Source: Rodentibacter caecimuris (GTDB lineage: Bacteria; Pseudomonadota; Gammaproteobacteria; Enterobacterales; Pasteurellaceae). Taken from it: a stretch of 42,630 nt of DNA. This document shows positions 8,237 to 17,825 of this stretch, piece after piece (position 1 is the stretch's first letter; every line of letters begins with the position of its first letter). The position numbers and the translations under genes were made by a program. The stretch lies in assembly GCF_024622045.1 (NCBI RefSeq), contig NZ_JANKBP010000018.1, one strand, 5' to 3'. The notes beneath the pieces are model-generated. The model was given only the letters and a program-made list of their open reading frames with translations, was not told the origin of the DNA and did no database searches.

Positions 8237-9013
8237 ATGCATAGACTTTTATTAATGATAACAGATGCTTTTATGCTTGAAAAAGGAACATTACCTTATT
8301 GTTATTTTGATTCAGACGGCGGATTTGTTGGCTCGGCATCGGATATAAGTTGGAAATTAGATAATTGGAAAAATGAAATTTCTGATATAGAGTTTGAAAT
8401 AAAGTATTACAACGCGAGTTTCTGCTTGATTTCTCACAGTAAAAAGGTTTTTATTAATGGTACAACTCAGGCGCTTCCTAAGGGGGGAATTGTTAAATTA
8501 AATGATAATGATCTTATCTCGTTATATAGTTATAAGATTCGAGCGAAAATATTTACTAACGAAGCTGAAGTTGTTACGTTACAAGATGAATTATCTCATT
8601 TACTTAACAAACAAACAGGTAATACAATTTTAAGTTTAGAGTGCTATCAATACAATTTTAACTATAATAATAAAGTTAATCGGGAGTTATTAGAGTTAAA
8701 AGTAAATGAAACCAATTTGGATCCATTATTAGCATTAAAAGCAGATGAAGAGTATTCTTTAGAGTTAGTTGATGCCTCTCCTCATCAAACGATATCCATA
8801 GAGGGATATAAATTCTTTAACCCTCATATTAATAGTTTTTCGGAATATTACACACCACCGGATATTATTTCATCCTCAAAAGTGCTAAGACAGACTACAT
8901 TGGAATCCACAATTGAACATGAGTTGTTAGAAAATACCGTATCATCTTCTAATAAAAAAGTTGATGCCAAACCGGAGGAGCTTATTTTAGATCCTCTATT
9001 TTTTATTAAGTAA
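8237..9013 (+). CDS. FHA-like T6SS accessory protein (Fha/TagH type), degenerate phosphopeptide site
   Basis: A protein of 258 residues lies between tssG and tssJ, where many T6SS clusters encode an FHA-domain protein. The first 110 residues read like an FHA fold: GGFVGSASDISWKLDNW, then ISDIEFEIKY, then VFINGTTQALPKGGIVKLNDNDLISLY. However, the usual GR becomes GS and the SxxH motif lacks its histidine, so canonical phosphothreonine binding looks lost. The asparagine-glycine pair is kept. The C-terminal 150 residues are unrecognised. A GAAGGAG site precedes the ATG, which follows the tssG stop directly. No PpkA or PppA gene is in the window. Confidence 0.8.
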   Translation: MHRLLLMITDAFMLEKGTLPYCYFDSDGGFVGSASDISWKLDNWKNEISDIEFEIKYYNASFCLISHSKKVFINGTTQALPKGGIVKLNDNDLISLYSYKIRAKIFTNEAEVVTLQDELSHLLNKQTGNTILSLECYQYNFNYNNKVNRELLELKVNETNLDPLLALKADEEYSLELVDASPHQTISIEGYKFFNPHINSFSEYYTPPDIISSSKVLRQTTLESTIEHELLENTVSSSNKKVDAKPEELILDPLFFIK

Positions 9014-9026
9014 CTAAGGAAATCTT

Positions 9027-9704
9027 ATGAAATTAAAGTCTTTATTTATGCTTACAGCAGCATTAACTATAACAGCCTGCTCTTCGAATGAGCCGGCTGT
9101 GAACCCTCGTTTATTGAAAGCATCGACGTATTCACTTTCTATTTATGCAACAGATCGTGCAAATATCAATGTTTATTCTCCAAAAGATGATTCGGTAGCA
9201 GTGGTAAGTGATGAAGCATCGGCTGAGTTTGAAGAAGTACTTGATGTATCGAAAAGCCAGGTAAAACGTCCCATGACAACCACAGAATATAGAAAGAATG
9301 TGACTGCCAATAGTTCGAATTCAGATAAACAAATTATTGAACAAGAAAATGGAAAAGCAGATGCAAGAGCTACGCCTGTTATGCTGAAAGTTTTTCAATT
9401 AACGGATAAGTCCCTATTCCTAAGTAGCACATATGATGATTTTAGAGGTAATGATTTTACCGACTCATTAGGTAAAACCTATATTTCGAATATTGACCTA
9501 ATCATAGCGCCAAATCAGTTCAGATTTGTTGATTCAGAAGCAATGAATGAGAAAACTCATTATATTGGCGTGGTAGCATTATTTAATGGTTATGAAAACC
9601 GTAAATGGAAAGGTATTGTACAAGTAAAACCAAAAGGTGGGGAAAGCTATCCTTTGCTAATCCGCGTATTAGATTCTAAAGTTGAAATTTATAAGGATAA
9701 CTAA
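9027..9704 (+). CDS. tssJ: T6SS outer-membrane lipoprotein TssJ
   Basis: This 225-residue product starts with a lipoprotein signal peptide that ends in the lipobox LTITAC, with Cys18 as the acylated residue. Ser follows it, which favours sorting to the outer membrane. The rest matches TssJ (VasD), with KVFQLTDKSLFLSSTYDDF and FRFVDSEAMNEKTHYIGVVALF. TssJ anchors TssM to the outer membrane. A stretch of about 60 residues between the first strand and the KVFQL block is longer than in typical TssJ and is polar. AAGGA precedes the ATG, and the stop overlaps the tssK start as TAATG. Confidence 0.93.
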   Translation: MKLKSLFMLTAALTITACSSNEPAVNPRLLKASTYSLSIYATDRANINVYSPKDDSVAVVSDEASAEFEEVLDVSKSQVKRPMTTTEYRKNVTANSSNSDKQIIEQENGKADARATPVMLKVFQLTDKSLFLSSTYDDFRGNDFTDSLGKTYISNIDLIIAPNQFRFVDSEAMNEKTHYIGVVALFNGYENRKWKGIVQVKPKGGESYPLLIRVLDSKVEIYKDN

Positions 9705-11050
9705 TGTCTCTATCAAATCGTGTTTTATGGAAAGAAGGTCTATTCATTCGACCTCAACATTTTCAACAAGAAAGCCGTTTTTTAACATCGCAATTGAAGC
9801 AAGTTATTGATATTTCGGCTTATAATTTAGGTTTTGAGAAAATTGCATTTGATCAACAGCAGCTTTCTTTTGGAAAGGTAGGGCTTACTGAATGTAAAGG
9901 GGTGATGCCCGATGGAACACTTTTTGATTTACCTCTAACAGATAGCCTGCCTTCTCCGATTAGTGTGGATAGCAACTTAGTAGGGGAAACACTCTACCTT
10001 TGTTTACCTATTATTTCTAGTGGGGAAGGTGAAATTAAATATTCTGCAACTAATTTAGATTCGGTTGATTCACGGAGTGAGATTATTTTTATGGAAGTGA
10101 AAGATTCTCATAGTGAGAATGGGAGTTACACCCAACTTGAATTGCTAAAAAATCAATATTTCATAAAGTCCTCATTAGATGATCTAAGCAATTACCTCTC
10201 TTTACCTGTTGCAAAAATTAAAGATATAACATTAGATCATCAAGTAATATTAGACGAGGGTTTTTACCCTATGTCATTGCATATTACCGCAATGCCGCTA
10301 TTTATTAAGAAGTTAGCCGAGTTATCAGATTTAATTTTATTAAGAGCACAAAATATTGTAAACCGAATTGGTCGTCCGGAACAATCGGGAGTGGCGGATG
10401 TTAATGATTTCCTTATGCTTTTAACGCTTAATAGAGTTTCTCCTTTAGTGAAAAGCATCGTTAAATTAGGAAAATCTCACCCCTTATCAGTGTACGAATT
10501 GCTTGCTTCATTGCGTAGTGAGTTGGCAACTTTTGTATTAAAAGAACGTTTTTCAGAGACTTTCTATGAGTATCTTCATGATAATCCGGCGGCTTCATTA
10601 AATCCGCTATTTAGTGATATTAAATCTTACTTAAGCGTGGTGACAAATACAAAAGTAGTACCATTGCCGGTTGTTGCACATCAGTATGGCGTTTATACCG
10701 CTCAAGTTAATGATTCGTCACTCTATTCTTCGGCTGAATTTATTATTGCAATTAAAGCGCATTTACAGCCGGATTTGTTAAAAACTCAGTTTATTCAACA
10801 AACTAAAATATCCAGTATTGAAAAAATTAATCAATTGATTCATTTACAGTTACCAGGTGTACCGGTAAACGCTTTACCTGTTGCACCAAGGTACTTGCCT
10901 TATCATTCTGGCTTTATGTATTTCCAATTGGACAAAACATCACCATATTGGGAGAATTTGCTAACCTCGTCTGGATTTGGTTTCCATATAACAGGAAATT
11001 ATCCGGGGTTAGAGATTGAATTTTGGGCAATTCGTGGAGATTTAGCATAA
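9704..11050 (+). CDS. tssK: T6SS baseplate adaptor TssK
   Basis: TssK of 448 residues links the baseplate to the TssL/TssM membrane complex. The N-terminus has the invariant RVLWKEGLFIRPQHFQQESRF signature, and the C-terminus has FMYFQLDKTSPYWENLLTSSGFGFHI with the terminal YPGLEIEFWAIRGDLA. It is joined to both neighbours by TAATG overlaps (tssJ at 9702-9706, tssL at 11048-11052), so translation is tightly coupled. Confidence 0.97.
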   Translation: MSLSNRVLWKEGLFIRPQHFQQESRFLTSQLKQVIDISAYNLGFEKIAFDQQQLSFGKVGLTECKGVMPDGTLFDLPLTDSLPSPISVDSNLVGETLYLCLPIISSGEGEIKYSATNLDSVDSRSEIIFMEVKDSHSENGSYTQLELLKNQYFIKSSLDDLSNYLSLPVAKIKDITLDHQVILDEGFYPMSLHITAMPLFIKKLAELSDLILLRAQNIVNRIGRPEQSGVADVNDFLMLLTLNRVSPLVKSIVKLGKSHPLSVYELLASLRSELATFVLKERFSETFYEYLHDNPAASLNPLFSDIKSYLSVVTNTKVVPLPVVAHQYGVYTAQVNDSSLYSSAEFIIAIKAHLQPDLLKTQFIQQTKISSIEKINQLIHLQLPGVPVNALPVAPRYLPYHSGFMYFQLDKTSPYWENLLTSSGFGFHITGNYPGLEIEFWAIRGDLA

Positions 11051-11895
11051 TGAATAATCGTGAATTATTAAATACATATAATCCTGTCATTGATGAGCCT
11101 GCAGGGCGAGTTGTCATTACAAATAATGTGCCGGTAATTAATGAGAAAACAGATCTTCTTTATGAGCAAGTTGTCAATGTTGACTTTGATATTGACTACG
11201 ACTTTCAGTTACAGACACATTCCTATAATGCCTTAATTGAATTGGCAAATCCGTTGTTGGCAACGGCACTTAGGTTAAAAAAGATATCTCATTTAGAAGA
11301 TATAGGAAGTCTTTATTCCAGAATGCAAAATGAAGTGATGGTATTGAGTGAAAAAGTAAAAGAATTGAATTATGACAGTGCTTTTCAACTCTCGTTCAGA
11401 TACTGCGTGTGCACATTTATTGATGAAATTGTTATGGCAACGCCTTGGGGAAACTCCTCAATTTGGGGACAACGTTCTTTATTAGCTCATTTCCATAATG
11501 AGACCTGGGGAGGAGAAAAGTTTTATTCGATTTTGTCAAGAACGATGCTAGAACCGGAAAAATATCATGAATTACTGGAGTTTATGTACATTTGCCTTGC
11601 TCTTGGATTCAAAGGGCAGTATGCAATTGGGCCACATGGTCAAGAAAACATTCAAAACACATTAATTAAATTACAAAAGACGCTTAGACCATTACGAGGA
11701 TATGACTATCAAAGAAATCAGCAGATACATCTCTATAAAAGGGATTATACGGTGAAAAAACCATTATCACTAAATTGCTTTGTGTGGGGAACTTTGCTTG
11801 TCTTTGCGTTAATTTACTTCTTATATAGCATGTTTTTAGATTCATATTCGACTGAAATTATTAATAACGTCAATGATATTATCAATAATATGTAG
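11050..11895 (+). CDS. tssL: T6SS inner-membrane protein TssL (DotU/IcmH)
   Basis: The product has 281 residues and belongs to the DotU/IcmH family. It has a helical cytoplasmic domain, including FRYCVCTFIDEIVMATPWG and a GFKGQYAIGPHGQ turn. One C-terminal transmembrane helix (about residues 235-258) follows, then a short periplasmic tail. There is no C-terminal OmpA-like peptidoglycan-binding domain. TssL is part of the TssJLM trans-envelope complex and contacts TssK. The ATG at 11050 overlaps the tssK stop, so I reject a slightly longer open frame that begins at 11023. Confidence 0.96.
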   Translation: MNNRELLNTYNPVIDEPAGRVVITNNVPVINEKTDLLYEQVVNVDFDIDYDFQLQTHSYNALIELANPLLATALRLKKISHLEDIGSLYSRMQNEVMVLSEKVKELNYDSAFQLSFRYCVCTFIDEIVMATPWGNSSIWGQRSLLAHFHNETWGGEKFYSILSRTMLEPEKYHELLEFMYICLALGFKGQYAIGPHGQENIQNTLIKLQKTLRPLRGYDYQRNQQIHLYKRDYTVKKPLSLNCFVWGTLLVFALIYFLYSMFLDSYSTEIINNVNDIINNM

Positions 11896-11912
11896 CAATG
11901 AGGATCCTTTTG

Positions 11913-12548
11913 ATGACACTACGTTTATCTTTTATATGTAAAACGATACTTGCTTCTTTCTTATCAATATATTCTATAAGTGCTTTATCTGAAGGGAGAC
12001 TGGAACAAGCTGAACAATGTGTTTCAATCAAATCAAATATTAATCGCCTTGCTTGTTTTGACAGCGCATTTAATACACCGGTTAGAGAACAAGTGATTGA
12101 TGAGCGTGTATTAGGTAACCTTGTGCCCAAATTGGTTGGTGATATTTTTACATTGGCAAAAGATGATGTCGGGAATTCAGCGGTTGAAAATAACTTAGAA
12201 TTGGCTTTACTAAGTAATGATGGCGATGCCTCAGTGTACATTGCCTGTAAAGATAATATAACAAGATTCCAAATAGCATTGGGTAAACCGGTTAAACATA
12301 GTTTGCTGAATGTACATATTGCTAATACTGAAACGAATCAAACAGCCTCTAAAATTGATTGGCAAAGCGCCGAGCGAGGCTATTTACTTGATGCCGGTCG
12401 CGGACTTTATGCTATCAAACAACTAAAATCGATTTTATATATTGATACATTTTCTGTTTCCCTTCCCCAAGAGAATCGTCAGTACATCTTCAAAAACCAT
12501 GGGCTTGCCTCTCAGGTTGCACCAATAAGAAAAGAATGTGGTTGGTAA
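11913..12548 (+). CDS. vasI: VasI/TagO-like T6SS-associated periplasmic protein
   Basis: A secreted protein of 211 residues begins with a hydrophobic signal peptide that probably ends near the Ala/Ser-rich stretch before EGRLEQAEQC. The following EQCVSIKSNINRLACFDSAF is the short cysteine motif typical of VasI/TagO-type proteins. Its position between tssL and tssA matches Vibrio-like clusters, where vasI lies beside vasJ (tssA). The exact function is not established. I chose ATG 11913 because GAGGA lies 8 nt upstream; an ATG at 11898 would overlap that site. Confidence 0.85.
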   Translation: MTLRLSFICKTILASFLSIYSISALSEGRLEQAEQCVSIKSNINRLACFDSAFNTPVREQVIDERVLGNLVPKLVGDIFTLAKDDVGNSAVENNLELALLSNDGDASVYIACKDNITRFQIALGKPVKHSLLNVHIANTETNQTASKIDWQSAERGYLLDAGRGLYAIKQLKSILYIDTFSVSLPQENRQYIFKNHGLASQVAPIRKECGW

Positions 12549-12549
12549 T

Positions 12550-14007
12550 ATGAAATATCAAAATATTTTGGATGATATTGCCGGGGAGTATTTTCCGGTT
12601 GGTATTCCGGATGAGGGAAGCCAGCTCTTCTTTGCTATTGATGATCAAGTCATGAAGTTTGGTTCTTTACAACATGACACGATCGACTGGAACGGGCTTA
12701 TTTCAAATTCTCATCAATATTTGGTTGAAAATTGCAAAGATTATAAGGTATTACAATATTTAGGATATGCTTTACTCTACAAAGAATTTAAGTCTAATTT
12801 GATTGAGTTTCTGTCGTTATTTTCAGAATTTAATAAGAAATTTCTTTTTAACGCTTATCCTAAACCTTCAGCAGATCATACGATTAATCGCTTTAAAGTA
12901 AAGTCAATCTCACTGATTCTTGAACGTTTTGAAAATGCAATATCAAATAACCTTGAGGTAAAATTTACCGCTAAAGAGAGTGAGACGATTAATCTGCTCA
13001 CAGAAGCACTTTTAGACCAATTAAGAGAATATATCCCTAATGCGGAATCGATTTTAGTTCGGTTACAAAGTTTTGTAAAAGAGCGGTCAGATTCTGTTGA
13101 GAATATTTTAGTTAATAAAGAGAATGAAGTAAGCCAAAACAGTAATGCATTATCAGTCGAGCCGGTTCGTACATCAAAGACGGTTTCTGAAACAACTTCG
13201 TTAAATATTCCGGATATAAATGAGTTTCAACTGACAAATTCTAGACAGTTAAAGCAGTTCTATTTACAAGTAGCCGATACAAGTTGTAAATTGCAACCTT
13301 CATCAATATTGGGCTATGTCAGCCGTCGTTTTGGATTATGGCATAATATTACGCAATTACCGGAGATGAATGAACAAGGCATTACTGCAATGCAGTCTGT
13401 TCCGATTGATAAGGTCAGTGATTATCGGGATAAAGTGGTTTCATCTCCAAGTATTGAATTACTTGAGCGAATTGAAAAAACGCTAACAACAAGCCCATAT
13501 TGGATTGAGGGTAGCTATTTATCGGCAAAATGTTGTGAGGCATTAAAGTTTCAAGATGTAGCTAAGTCTATCAGAAGTGTAACAAAGCAGTTTGTTGAAA
13601 AATTTCCTGCATTTCATTTGGCTAAGTTTCAAAATGGCGACTTTTTTTTAAGCCACTCTGTTTCTGATTGGCTTTTTGAAGAGGATAGTGCCAATTCAAC
13701 ATCTCAAGATGTGATACAAAATCAGCCGGATAATGGTTTTGATGAACTTTATTTATCTGAAGGTTTTGTTGCTGTACTCAAAAAAATTGATGAGCAACTG
13801 AAATCTGTGAAGGATATTCGTGCAAAGCATTATTTACAAATTGAAAAAATACGTTTCTTTTTAAAAGAGGGGATGGTTTCTATTGCACTTAATGAGCTCT
13901 CAGAACTAAATAATATTTGTAGAAAATATACTGTTGAAGAGTGGGATAGCTCCTTCTTTACTCAACTGGAAAAATTAAAAGATCAATTATTAAGGGATAA
14001 TGAATGA
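12550..14007 (+). CDS. tssA: T6SS TssA (VasJ-type, ImpA N-terminal domain)
   Basis: TssA of 485 residues guides tube and sheath assembly at the baseplate or the distal end. The N-terminal ImpA-type domain (about residues 10-130) includes YFPVGIPDEGSQLFFAIDDQV, DWNGLISNSHQYL, DYKVLQYLGYALLY and FNAYPKP. A linker follows, then a helical C-terminal domain of the VasJ type with RRFGLWHNITQLPEMNEQGI and SPYWIEGSYLSAKCCEAL. It starts 1 bp after the vasI stop, and its own stop overlaps tssM as ATGA. Confidence 0.93.
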   Translation: MKYQNILDDIAGEYFPVGIPDEGSQLFFAIDDQVMKFGSLQHDTIDWNGLISNSHQYLVENCKDYKVLQYLGYALLYKEFKSNLIEFLSLFSEFNKKFLFNAYPKPSADHTINRFKVKSISLILERFENAISNNLEVKFTAKESETINLLTEALLDQLREYIPNAESILVRLQSFVKERSDSVENILVNKENEVSQNSNALSVEPVRTSKTVSETTSLNIPDINEFQLTNSRQLKQFYLQVADTSCKLQPSSILGYVSRRFGLWHNITQLPEMNEQGITAMQSVPIDKVSDYRDKVVSSPSIELLERIEKTLTTSPYWIEGSYLSAKCCEALKFQDVAKSIRSVTKQFVEKFPAFHLAKFQNGDFFLSHSVSDWLFEEDSANSTSQDVIQNQPDNGFDELYLSEGFVAVLKKIDEQLKSVKDIRAKHYLQIEKIRFFLKEGMVSIALNELSELNNICRKYTVEEWDSSFFTQLEKLKDQLLRDNE

Positions 14008-17000
14008 ATTACTTGAACCGATTATTAGGGATTTTTCGTCAGTTTACACGCCCTATTTTTTCACATCTTAAAAATTCACTTCCTGTGTTATTTGCATTAG
14101 GCCTTATCCTCATCTTTATTGGGATTTGGACTTATGGAAGTTCTTGGAGTTTCTCTGGTCTTTCAAATGAGGAAGGTTGGGATTATAAACTTGCTAAACA
14201 AGTTGGGATGGGAAGTCGAATTATTGCAACAGTAATTGTTTTGCTAACTTTAGCTATTATTGCGATTTTAAAACTTCAATTAAGAAATCTTCGTTTAAAC
14301 AAAGAAAAGAATGAATTAGAAAAACAACAAGAAGAAAAAGACGTTATTCTCCCGTATATTAAAGAGCAAGATGATAGTCTTGAGTTAATGTCTGAATCAC
14401 TAAAGAATCATTTATCTAATAAAGATTACATATACCAACTTCCTTGGTATATGGTGCTTGGCTCGCATAAGGCGGGAAAAACAAGTTTTATTAACCGCTC
14501 TAACCAAAAATTTACACTAACAGCCTTAGAAAGAACTTCTAAACGCTATATGCGTGAGAATTCTTTATATCAAATTGACTGGTGGGCAAGTGATGATGCG
14601 ATTTTATTTGATCCTGAAGGAGGGATGATTCAACAGCTGGGGACTGAGCGTGATCAGGATGGAAAAATTGCAAAAGGATTGTGGAAACATTTACTTGATT
14701 GGGTTAGTGATGTTCGTCCGCAAAGGCCTATTAACGGTATCATTTTAGTTGTAGATCTTCCTAAATTAATTGCATCAAATCACAGTGACAGACAGGCATT
14801 AGCTGTGATATTACGCAATCGAATTCGTGAGGTTACGGAACAATTTGGTGCGCGTGTACCGGTGTATGTTGTTTTAAATAAAGTGGATCTTATTGAAGGT
14901 TTTGAAACATTTTATCGTGACTTAAAGCAATCGGAGCGCCATAAAAATTTAGGTTTCTCTTTTACCTTGAATACTGATGAACAAATTGATAACTGGACGA
15001 AAGAGTTCGCAGAGAGTTATGCTGCATTTGTAAAAGAAGTGGAAGAGGTCATCTTTGATAAATTAGCCGCCACGATTTCACAAGAAGATCGTGAATCTCT
15101 TTATATGTATGCGCGTCAATTAGGTGGAATGAAAGATATTTTGCTTCAGTTTATTAGCGATATCTTAGAGAGCGATCGTTTTACTACTACCCCTTATGTT
15201 CGAGGCGTTTACTTTTCTTCTATTTTCCAAGAGGGGATTCCGATGGATTTCTATCAAGCTGCGATTTCTAAGCAGTTTGATTTACCTCATGTTATACCAA
15301 GTTATCAGCCTGAGCGTACTCAGAGAGCTTATTTTACATATAATTTTTTCCAAAATATCATTTATCCCGAAGCCGGACTTGTTAGTGATAATAAAAAAGA
15401 AATTCGTCGCAATAAGCGTAAATTTATATTTGGTGCCGTTGCTGTTGCCGTATGCGGAATTTGCATTTTAGCAACCTGGCATAATTACTTTTATCAAAAT
15501 AAAACGACTTCAGTGAAAATCTTAAAGCTGACCGAAGAATTTCGCCAAATGAATATTAGCCAATCCATGGATCCGACCGGACGTAACCTATTAAAACCAT
15601 TAAATATATTGCGTCAAGCGACCTATGGTTACGGAAATTACGAAGAGGCTTTACCGGTGATTGAGGATTTTGGTTTATACCAAGGTAAGAAAGTCGGTGA
15701 AAAGGTAAGTGAAGCTTACAAGAAATTTCTTTCTGAACGTTTTTTACCTGAGATTGCTATGGGATTAATTGAGCAAATGGATGCCTTACCGGAAGATAGC
15801 AACGAAGGATTAGAGCTGTTACGTGTTTATCGTATGATTGATGATATGGCAAACCGAAAAGTGAAGATTCCGGAACAGTGGATGACAAAATATTTACAAA
15901 AAAATTATCCTAAAAATCCTGATATTCAGCGTCAGCTCATGGCACATTTTAGTTATGCAATGAAGCACGTTGATCCCGATTTAACTATGTTTGATAAAAA
16001 AATTGCAGATAAACAGCAAGAATATAGCAAATTGCCATTGGCCGATCGTGTTTACCAAAACTTTAAAATTCTAGCAAATACAGAATTGCAACCTGCAACG
16101 GATTTGAAAGCTGAAATCGGTCAGAGTTTTACAACGATCTTTAAAACGGATTTAACACCGGAAGATCCTAAGACTTTCTTTAAGGATAAAAATATCAGTT
16201 GGTATGGTACGCTGATTAGCCCGTTATTTACCGATTGGGCATATAAAGATTTTTATGATCCAAAAGCACAAGATTTATTGCAACTCGCCGCAATTGATGC
16301 TTGGGTTCTGGGTAAGCAGCAAACTACAAATTATTCAAAAGAAGATCTTGCTAATTTATCAGAGCAAATTCGTGAACGTTATATCGCTGATTATATTCAA
16401 ACGTGGCAGGAAGCGTTAAATAACTTAGAAATCATTCATTTTGTTGATTTACGTCATGCCGTTGATGTATTAGAGGCATTAACAAGTAATGAAAAACCAT
16501 TGCAAAAAATGATTAATTTGCTTGATAAAAATAGCGATATTTATCCAAGTTTATCGGGAATTAATGCCGAAAATAGTAATAATAATGCAAATGTAGCAAC
16601 TGCAAATCAGATGGCATCATTACAAATTGGCCATCATTTTGCCCCTTTAATTAATGAAGTAAAAGTAGCATCTAATGCCGATCAACCGCACATGGATGCA
16701 GTGATGAAAAAATTGTCTGAATTGAAGTTTTATATGCAAACGATTCAGAAATCGCCGGAGCCATCTCAAACGGCATTAAAAGCCATTATGTCCGAGCTTA
16801 ACTTGGAACGCACTAATCCAACAGTTGATTTAAAACGCTTGGCAAATGAGATGGCAGAGCCACTTTCCGTTCAACTGAATAAGGTTGCGGATGAGGCTTG
16901 GACACTTGAACTAAAAACAGCTTTGAGCGAGATTAATACATTATGGAATCGTAACGTATATAGTTTTTATCAAAACAGGATAACAAACCGTTATCCATTA

Positions 17001-17690
17001 AATCGCAAAGCAACGCAAAGTGTTTCACTTGATGATTTCCGTGAGTTTTTTGGGCCAAACGGACGGGTACAACGTTTTTATGATAGCTATTTGAAATTCT
17101 TCTTAGAAGATAATGCCGAGCTTTCAATAGTTAATGGAGAAAGTGTAATTTCTTCAGAATTTTTGACCGCACTTCAGGATTTACAAAATATTCAAAGAAA
17201 TTATTTTGATGCTTCCGGTAACGTCAGTATTTCTTTCAGCCTAAAACCTTTAGGACTTTCTGGAAAATTTACAGCATCGACCTTTAATATTGATGGACAG
17301 TTATTGAAGTATAGCCATGAGATTCCATCGGCAAGTCGTTTAATTTGGCCGAATACGACACGTCAAGATGTAGAAACGAGTTTGACTCTTGTAACTTCAA
17401 TGGGAGAAACATCAACCCTGCGTCGTACCGGTGAATGGTCATTATTTAGAGTATTGGATCAGGCTGCCAAAAAAGCAAACGGACAATCTGTGGATCTTTC
17501 ATTTAAGTTAAATGGTGGAGCGATTAATTATCGATTGACGGTAGAAAATGGATCAAATCCTTTCTTTGGCGGTATGTTAAGTGGTTTCAGATTACCATCT
17601 AAACTACTTGATACGGAAAAAGATACCAAAGATCTCATTGAACCAATGGAAATTTTTGAGGATGAAGTTGAATTACCTGAAAGTAATTAG
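14004..17690 (+). CDS. tssM: T6SS inner-membrane ATPase-like protein TssM (IcmF/VasK)
   Basis: TssM has 1228 residues, within the usual range. Two N-terminal transmembrane helices (about 26-44 and 73-90) flank a short loop. The cytoplasmic NTPase-like domain follows, with an intact Walker A GSHKAGKT at 153-160. A third helix near residues 472-488 leads to the large periplasmic region, whose C-terminal beta domain (SRLIWPNTTRQDVETSLTL) contacts TssJ. TssM spans the envelope in the TssJLM complex. It is the last gene of the operon and is followed by an intrinsic terminator. Confidence 0.97.
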   Translation: MNYLNRLLGIFRQFTRPIFSHLKNSLPVLFALGLILIFIGIWTYGSSWSFSGLSNEEGWDYKLAKQVGMGSRIIATVIVLLTLAIIAILKLQLRNLRLNKEKNELEKQQEEKDVILPYIKEQDDSLELMSESLKNHLSNKDYIYQLPWYMVLGSHKAGKTSFINRSNQKFTLTALERTSKRYMRENSLYQIDWWASDDAILFDPEGGMIQQLGTERDQDGKIAKGLWKHLLDWVSDVRPQRPINGIILVVDLPKLIASNHSDRQALAVILRNRIREVTEQFGARVPVYVVLNKVDLIEGFETFYRDLKQSERHKNLGFSFTLNTDEQIDNWTKEFAESYAAFVKEVEEVIFDKLAATISQEDRESLYMYARQLGGMKDILLQFISDILESDRFTTTPYVRGVYFSSIFQEGIPMDFYQAAISKQFDLPHVIPSYQPERTQRAYFTYNFFQNIIYPEAGLVSDNKKEIRRNKRKFIFGAVAVAVCGICILATWHNYFYQNKTTSVKILKLTEEFRQMNISQSMDPTGRNLLKPLNILRQATYGYGNYEEALPVIEDFGLYQGKKVGEKVSEAYKKFLSERFLPEIAMGLIEQMDALPEDSNEGLELLRVYRMIDDMANRKVKIPEQWMTKYLQKNYPKNPDIQRQLMAHFSYAMKHVDPDLTMFDKKIADKQQEYSKLPLADRVYQNFKILANTELQPATDLKAEIGQSFTTIFKTDLTPEDPKTFFKDKNISWYGTLISPLFTDWAYKDFYDPKAQDLLQLAAIDAWVLGKQQTTNYSKEDLANLSEQIRERYIADYIQTWQEALNNLEIIHFVDLRHAVDVLEALTSNEKPLQKMINLLDKNSDIYPSLSGINAENSNNNANVATANQMASLQIGHHFAPLINEVKVASNADQPHMDAVMKKLSELKFYMQTIQKSPEPSQTALKAIMSELNLERTNPTVDLKRLANEMAEPLSVQLNKVADEAWTLELKTALSEINTLWNRNVYSFYQNRITNRYPLNRKATQSVSLDDFREFFGPNGRVQRFYDSYLKFFLEDNAELSIVNGESVISSEFLTALQDLQNIQRNYFDASGNVSISFSLKPLGLSGKFTASTFNIDGQLLKYSHEIPSASRLIWPNTTRQDVETSLTLVTSMGETSTLRRTGEWSLFRVLDQAAKKANGQSVDLSFKLNGGAINYRLTVENGSNPFFGGMLSGFRLPSKLLDTEKDTKDLIEPMEIFEDEVELPESN

Positions 17691-17711
17691 CCAAATTAGC
17701 TTATGACATCT

Positions 17712-17740
17712 AAAAGGGAAATAGATAATATTTCCCTTTT
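17712..17740 (+). terminator. Intrinsic terminator of the tss operon
   Basis: A perfect 12-bp stem (AAAAGGGAAATA with TATTTCCCTTTT) around the loop GATAA ends in a run of T residues, 21 bp after the tssM stop. It ends the plus-strand operon before the convergent hcp gene. Confidence 0.9.
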
Positions 17741-17780
17741 TTAATAGAAAAATAACCTAAAGATTTGTCTGAAAATAAAA

Positions 17781-17806
17781 AAGCTAAACAGTGCCCTATT
17801 TAGCTT
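17781..17806 (-). terminator. Intrinsic terminator of hcp
   Basis: AAGCTAAA pairs with TTTAGCTT over a 10-nt loop, 19 bp beyond the hcp stop. Reading the minus strand, the stem runs into a U-rich tract (complement of GAAAATAAAA). Together with the preceding stem-loop it insulates the two convergent units. Confidence 0.8.
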
Positions 17807-17825
17807 TCTTACAAAGTTTATAAAA

